From positions 1-64,000 of the forward strand of contig NZ_JACMSF010000049.1 of NCBI RefSeq assembly GCF_014257025.1: a stretch of 64,000 nt of DNA. The letters run 5' to 3'. The DNA comes from Streptomyces cupreus (GTDB lineage Bacteria > Actinomycetota > Actinomycetes > Streptomycetales > Streptomycetaceae). A program made the translations under genes and the position numbers. This document shows, piece after piece, positions 60,181 to 64,000 of the stretch (position 1 is its first letter; every line of letters begins with the position of its first letter). A model generated the notes under the pieces. It saw nothing but the letters and a program-made list of their open reading frames with translations. It made no database searches and was not told the origin of the DNA.

Positions 60181-62112
60181 ATGTCCGCTCCAACGACCAA
60201 GCCCACAGTCACCGAACGTGAGGCCCGCCAGGTCGCGGAGGCGGCCCGTGAGCAGGACTGGCGCAAGCCGAGCTTCGCCAAGGAACTGTTCCTCGGCCGC
60301 TTCCGGCTCGACCTCATCCATCCCCACCCCATGCCGACCGACGAAGCGGCCCAGCGCGGCGAGGAGTTCCTCGCGAAGCTGCGCGACTTCGTCGAGACGA
60401 AGGTCGACGGCGCCGTCATCGAGCGCGAGGCCCGCATCCCCGACGAGGTCGTCAATGGCCTCAAGGAGATCGGCGCCTTCGGCATGAAGATCGACACCAA
60501 GTACGGCGGCCTCGGCCTCACCCAGGTGTACTACAACAAGGCCCTCGCCCTGGCCGGCTCCGCCTCGCCCGCGATCGGCGTGCTGCTCTCGGCCCACCAG
60601 TCGATCGGCGTGCCCCAGCCGCTGAAGCTGTTCGGCACGGACGAGCAGAAGGAGCGGTTCCTGCCGCGCTGCGCCCGCACGGACATCTCGGCGTTCCTGC
60701 TGACCGAGCCGGACGTCGGCTCGGACCCGGCCCGCCTCGCGGCCTCCGCCGTACCGGACGGGGACGAGTACGTCCTCGACGGGGTGAAACTGTGGACCAC
60801 CAACGGAGTGGTCGCCGACCTGCTCGTCGTGATGGCGCGGGTGCCGAAGTCCGAGGGGCACAAGGGCGGCATCACGGCCTTCGTCGTGGAGACCAACTCG
60901 CCCGGCATCACGGTCGAGCACCGCAACGCCTTCATGGGCCTGCGCGGCATCGAGAACGGCGTCACCCGCTTCCACCAGGTCCGGGTCCCCGCCGCCAACC
61001 GCGTCGGCCCGGAGGGCGCGGGGCTGAAGATCGCGCTCACCACGCTGAACACCGGGCGGCTGTCGCTGCCCGCGTCCTGCGTGGCCGCCGGCAAGTGGTG
61101 CCTGAAGATCGCCCGCGAGTGGTCGGCGGCGCGTGAACAGTGGGGCAAGCCCATCGCCCAGCACGAGGCGGTCGGCTCGAAGATCTCCTTCATCGCGGCC
61201 ACCACCTTCGCCCTGGAGGCCGTACTCGACCTGGCCTCGCAGATGGCCGACGAGGACCGCAACGACATCCGGATCGAAGGCGCCCTGGCCAAGCTGTACG
61301 CCTCCGAGATGGGCTGGCTGATGGCCGACGAGCTCGTCCAGATCCGCGGCGGACGCGGCTTCGAGACGGCCGAGTCGCTCCGGGCGCGCGGGGAGCGCGC
61401 GGTCCCCGCCGAGCAGGTCCTGCGCGATCTGCGCATCAACCGCATCTTCGAGGGCTCGACGGAGATCATGCATCTCCTCATCGCCCGCGAGGCCGTCGAC
61501 GCCCACCTCTCGGTGGCCGGCGACCTCATCGACCCGGAGAAGTCCCTCCAGGACAAGGCGAAGGCGGGCGCCAACGCGGGCGTCTTCTACGCCAAGTGGC
61601 TGCCGAAACTGGTCGCGGGCCAGGGTCAACTTCCCTACTCCTACGGCGAGTTCAAGCGAGACGTGGACCTCTCGTCCCATCTGCGCTACGTCGAACGCAC
61701 CTCCCGCAAGCTCGCCCGCTCCACCTTCTACGCCATGTCCCGCTGGCAGGGCCGGATGGAGTCCAAGCAGGGCTTCCTCGCCCGGATCGTCGACATCGGC
61801 GCGGAACTGTTCGCGATGAGCGCGGTCTGCGTGCGCGCCGAGCATCTGCGTTCCCGGGGCGAGCACGGCCGCGAGGCCTACCAGCTCGCCGATGCCTTCT
61901 GCCGACAGTCCCGCATCCGCGTCGAGGAGCTCTTCGGACGGCTGTGGACCAACACCGACGACCTCGACCGCAAGGTCGTCAAGGGCGTCATGTCCGGCAC
62001 CTACGCATGGCTGGAGCAGGGCATCGTCGACCCCTCCGGCGACGGCCCCTGGATCGCCGACGCGACCCCCGGCCCGAGCGAACGGGAGAACGTCCACCGC
62101 CCGATCCGCTGA
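60181..62112 (+). CDS. Acyl-CoA dehydrogenase, long-chain (VLCAD/ACAD9) type
   Basis: The 643-residue flavoenzyme is longer than short-chain ACADs by about 250 residues, because of a C-terminal helical domain (from about residue 445) as in mitochondrial VLCAD/ACAD9. The core shows FLLTEPDVGSDPA, KLWTTNGVVADLLVV, MGLRGIENGV, and the catalytic glutamate region RINRIFEGSTEIMHLL. It would carry out the first step of beta-oxidation of long acyl-CoAs. ATG 60181 is chosen over GTG 60172, because GAGGTGA is properly placed before it. Confidence 0.88.
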   Translation: MSAPTTKPTVTEREARQVAEAAREQDWRKPSFAKELFLGRFRLDLIHPHPMPTDEAAQRGEEFLAKLRDFVETKVDGAVIEREARIPDEVVNGLKEIGAFGMKIDTKYGGLGLTQVYYNKALALAGSASPAIGVLLSAHQSIGVPQPLKLFGTDEQKERFLPRCARTDISAFLLTEPDVGSDPARLAASAVPDGDEYVLDGVKLWTTNGVVADLLVVMARVPKSEGHKGGITAFVVETNSPGITVEHRNAFMGLRGIENGVTRFHQVRVPAANRVGPEGAGLKIALTTLNTGRLSLPASCVAAGKWCLKIAREWSAAREQWGKPIAQHEAVGSKISFIAATTFALEAVLDLASQMADEDRNDIRIEGALAKLYASEMGWLMADELVQIRGGRGFETAESLRARGERAVPAEQVLRDLRINRIFEGSTEIMHLLIAREAVDAHLSVAGDLIDPEKSLQDKAKAGANAGVFYAKWLPKLVAGQGQLPYSYGEFKRDVDLSSHLRYVERTSRKLARSTFYAMSRWQGRMESKQGFLARIVDIGAELFAMSAVCVRAEHLRSRGEHGREAYQLADAFCRQSRIRVEELFGRLWTNTDDLDRKVVKGVMSGTYAWLEQGIVDPSGDGPWIADATPGPSERENVHRPIR

Positions 62113-62199
62113 CCGACCACCGACAGGGCGTTCCCCTTCCGCCCCCGTGAGGGGGACCGCCCTGTCCTCCTGGTCACCCGTTGCGGCAACAATGGAGGG

Positions 62200-63456
62200 A
62201 TGAGCGACTCTCCAGCCCCACTCGCCGACCCGCACCTGGTGTACGACCCCGTCGCGGGAGACGGCCCGAAGGACGTGGTGATCCTCGGCTCCACCGGGTC
62301 GATCGGCACCCAGGCCATCGACCTCGTGCTGCGCAACCCCGACCGCTTCCGGGTCACCGCGCTCTCCGCCAACGGCGGCCGCGTCGCCCTCCTCGCCGAG
62401 CAGGCCCACCGACTGAAGGTCCGCACGGTCGCCGTCGCCCGCGAGGACGCCGTACCGGAGCTGCGCGAGGCCCTGAGCGCGCGGTACGGCGCCGGCGAGC
62501 CGCTCCCCGAGATCCTCGCCGGCCCTGAGGCCGCAACCCAGGTCGCCGCCTCCGACTGTCACACCGTCCTCAACGGCATCACCGGCTCGATCGGCCTCGC
62601 CCCGACCCTCGCCGCCCTGGAGGCGGGCCGCACCCTCGCGCTCGCCAACAAGGAGTCGCTCATCGTCGGCGGCCCGCTGGTCAAAGCGCTCGCCAAGCCG
62701 GGCCAGATCATCCCGGTCGACTCCGAGCACGCGGCGCTGTTCCAGGCCCTTGCCTCCGGCACGCGCGCGGACGTGCGCAGGCTCGTCGTCACGGCGTCCG
62801 GCGGCCCCTTCCGCGGCCGTACGAAGGACCAGCTGGCGCATGTCACCGTCGAGGACGCCCTCGCCCACCCCACCTGGGCCATGGGCCCGGTGATCACCAT
62901 CAACTCCGCGACCCTCGTCAACAAGGGCCTGGAAGTCATCGAGGCGCATCTCCTCTACGACATTCCCTTCGACCGCATTGAGGTCGTCGTGCACCCCCAG
63001 TCGTATGTGCACTCGATGGTCGAGTTCACCGACGGATCCACGATCGCCCAGGCGACGCCCCCCGACATGCGCGGGCCGATCGCCATCGGTCTTGGCTGGC
63101 CCGAGCGCGTCCCCGACGCGGCGCCCGCCTTCGACTGGAGCAAGGCCTCGACGTGGGAGTTCTTCCCGCTCGACAACGACGCGTTCCCGTCGGTGAACCT
63201 CGCCCGCCATGTCGGCGAGCTCGCGGGCACGGCCCCGGCGGTGTTCAATTCCGCCAACGAGGAGTGCGTGGAGGCCTTCCGGGTCGGCGCGCTGCCGTTC
63301 AACGGGATCATGGAGACCGTGACACGGGTGGTCCAGGAGCACGGCACCCCGGTCACGGGAACCTCACTCACCGTCGCGGACGTCCTCGAAGCGGAGACCT
63401 GGGCGCGCACCCGGGCCCGGGAACTGGCGGCACAGACGGCGGAGGCGCGTGCATGA
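62200..63456 (+). CDS. dxr: 1-deoxy-D-xylulose 5-phosphate reductoisomerase
   Basis: The 418-residue NADPH-dependent enzyme forms 2-C-methyl-D-erythritol 4-phosphate in the non-mevalonate isoprenoid pathway. It has GSTGSIGTQAIDLV for NADPH, LALANKESLIVGG, VDSEHAALFQAL with metal ligands, NSATLVNKGLEVIEAHLLY and HPQSYVHSMVEF. Length and motifs are complete. ATG 62200 is directly preceded by GGAGG. The stop overlaps the start of the M50 protease gene, a gene order conserved in actinomycetes. Confidence 0.97.
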   Translation: MSDSPAPLADPHLVYDPVAGDGPKDVVILGSTGSIGTQAIDLVLRNPDRFRVTALSANGGRVALLAEQAHRLKVRTVAVAREDAVPELREALSARYGAGEPLPEILAGPEAATQVAASDCHTVLNGITGSIGLAPTLAALEAGRTLALANKESLIVGGPLVKALAKPGQIIPVDSEHAALFQALASGTRADVRRLVVTASGGPFRGRTKDQLAHVTVEDALAHPTWAMGPVITINSATLVNKGLEVIEAHLLYDIPFDRIEVVVHPQSYVHSMVEFTDGSTIAQATPPDMRGPIAIGLGWPERVPDAAPAFDWSKASTWEFFPLDNDAFPSVNLARHVGELAGTAPAVFNSANEECVEAFRVGALPFNGIMETVTRVVQEHGTPVTGTSLTVADVLEAETWARTRARELAAQTAEARA

Positions 63457-64000
63457 CGACCTTGATGTTCATCCTCGGCATAGTGGTCTTCGCCGTCGGG
63501 CTGCTGTTCTCGATCGCGTGGCACGAGCTGGGGCACCTGTCCACCGCCAAGCTCTTCGGCATCCGCGTGCCCCAGTACATGGTCGGCTTCGGCCCGACGG
63601 TCTGGTCGCGCAAGAAGGGCGAGACGGAGTACGGCATCAAGGCCATCCCGTTCGGCGGCTACATCCGCATGATCGGCATGTTCCCGCCCGGCCCCGACGG
63701 CCGCCTGGAGGCCCGCTCCACCTCACCCTGGCGCGGCATGATCGAGGACGCCCGCGAGGCCGCGTTCGAGGAGCTCAGGCCGGGTGACGAGACCCGCCTC
63801 TTCTACACGCGCAAGCCGTGGAAGCGGGTCATCGTGATGTTCGCGGGCCCCTTCATGAACCTGGTCCTCGCGATCGGCCTCTTCCTCACCGTGCTGATGG
63901 GCTTCGGCATTTCCCAGCAGACCACCGCCGTCAGCTCGGTCTCCCAGTGCGTCATCGCCCAGAGCGAGAACCGCGACACCTGCGAGAAGTCCGACCCGGC
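63453..64000 (+). CDS. M50 site-2 protease (RseP/Rip1-like), 3' end outside window
   Basis: The visible 182 residues start with a membrane helix carrying the zinc motif HELGH (H24, E25, H28), then GFGPTVWSRKKGETEYGIKA, IPFGGYIRMIGM and a second helix after FAGPFMNLVLAI. These are the hallmarks of RseP/Rip1 intramembrane metalloproteases, which cut anti-sigma factors and other membrane proteins. The PDZ domain and the C-terminal helices fall beyond the edge. ATG 63453 overlaps the dxr stop (ATGA). Confidence 0.93.
   Translation, partial: MTTLMFILGIVVFAVGLLFSIAWHELGHLSTAKLFGIRVPQYMVGFGPTVWSRKKGETEYGIKAIPFGGYIRMIGMFPPGPDGRLEARSTSPWRGMIEDAREAAFEELRPGDETRLFYTRKPWKRVIVMFAGPFMNLVLAIGLFLTVLMGFGISQQTTAVSSVSQCVIAQSENRDTCEKSDP

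Noticed and set aside
60148..63342. A 1064-codon open frame on the minus strand
   Set aside because: It is the antisense of acyl-CoA dehydrogenase and dxr. Its composition is that of a GC-frame shadow and it has no domain.
1..64000. tRNA, rRNA, insertion sequence, prophage and CRISPR
   Set aside because: Reading the intergenic regions and protein products gave no tRNA-like cloverleaf, transposase, integrase or regular repeat-spacer array. A tRNAscan or IS search could still reveal something small.

Overview
The window is a high-GC chromosomal segment whose third codon positions are almost all G or C, with many GTG starts, ATGA/GTGA overlaps and twin-arginine lipoproteins. It is clearly a Streptomyces-type actinomycete. 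The order at the ends (M23 peptidase, rpsB, tsf, pyrH, frr, cdsA, rlmN on the left; dxr and a site-2 protease on the right) is the conserved core block of Streptomyces chromosomes. I saw no insertion sequence, prophage, tRNA, rRNA or CRISPR array.

Region 1 (1-7255) is housekeeping: a truncated secreted M23-fold peptidase on the minus strand, then ribosomal protein S2, EF-Ts, UMP kinase, ribosome recycling factor, CDP-diglyceride synthase, an SRPBCC protein and the RlmN methyltransferase. RlmN carries an unusual in-frame repeat-like insert. Region 2 (7306-11244) is a thiamine import operon: a TPP riboswitch, a terminator-like hairpin, then thiB, thiP and thiQ. Region 3 (11460-16065) is mostly on the minus strand: a sortase-type surface protein with a near-consensus promoter, a LOG-family protein, a VOC protein and an ABC exporter pair.

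Region 4 (16185-41699) is a broad polyamine, 4-aminobutyraldehyde and GABA catabolic region. It has an Lrp-type regulator with a class III aminotransferase, two aminobutyraldehyde-dehydrogenase-like enzymes, a PotD-A-B-C polyamine importer followed by a PuuB-like oxidoreductase, a GABA aminotransferase, a PucR-type regulator and a third aldehyde dehydrogenase. Unrelated genes lie between them: a serine hydrolase, a membrane-tethered ECF sigma factor, a glycerophosphodiester phosphodiesterase, an adenosine-deaminase-fold enzyme that is probably the aminodeoxyfutalosine deaminase of menaquinone synthesis, a DUF4190 protein, a NADAR protein, a PAP2 phosphatase and a T4CP-like ATPase.

Region 5 (41811-60058) is the most striking part: a compact glycoside-hydrolase locus whose enzyme set matches xyloglucan. 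It has GH3, GH74, GH42, GH95, two GH12 and GH31 enzymes, an oligosaccharide ABC importer with no ATPase gene of its own, and a LacI-family regulator. Four palindromes with the core GAAGCGCTTC lie exactly at the GH3/importer divergent promoter region and at the regulator/GH12 divergent promoter region, which defines a local regulon from sequence alone. The two GH12 and the GH74 enzymes have export signals. GH3, GH31, GH42 and GH95 lack them, so the model is secreted depolymerisation, import of decorated oligosaccharides and intracellular trimming.

Region 6 (60181-64000) returns to core metabolism: a long-chain-type acyl-CoA dehydrogenase, dxr of the MEP isoprenoid pathway and the start of a RseP/Rip1-type M50 protease that runs off the window. 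The only gene-free stretch above 300 bases is 44697-45018, the divergent GH3/importer promoter region with two of the operators.
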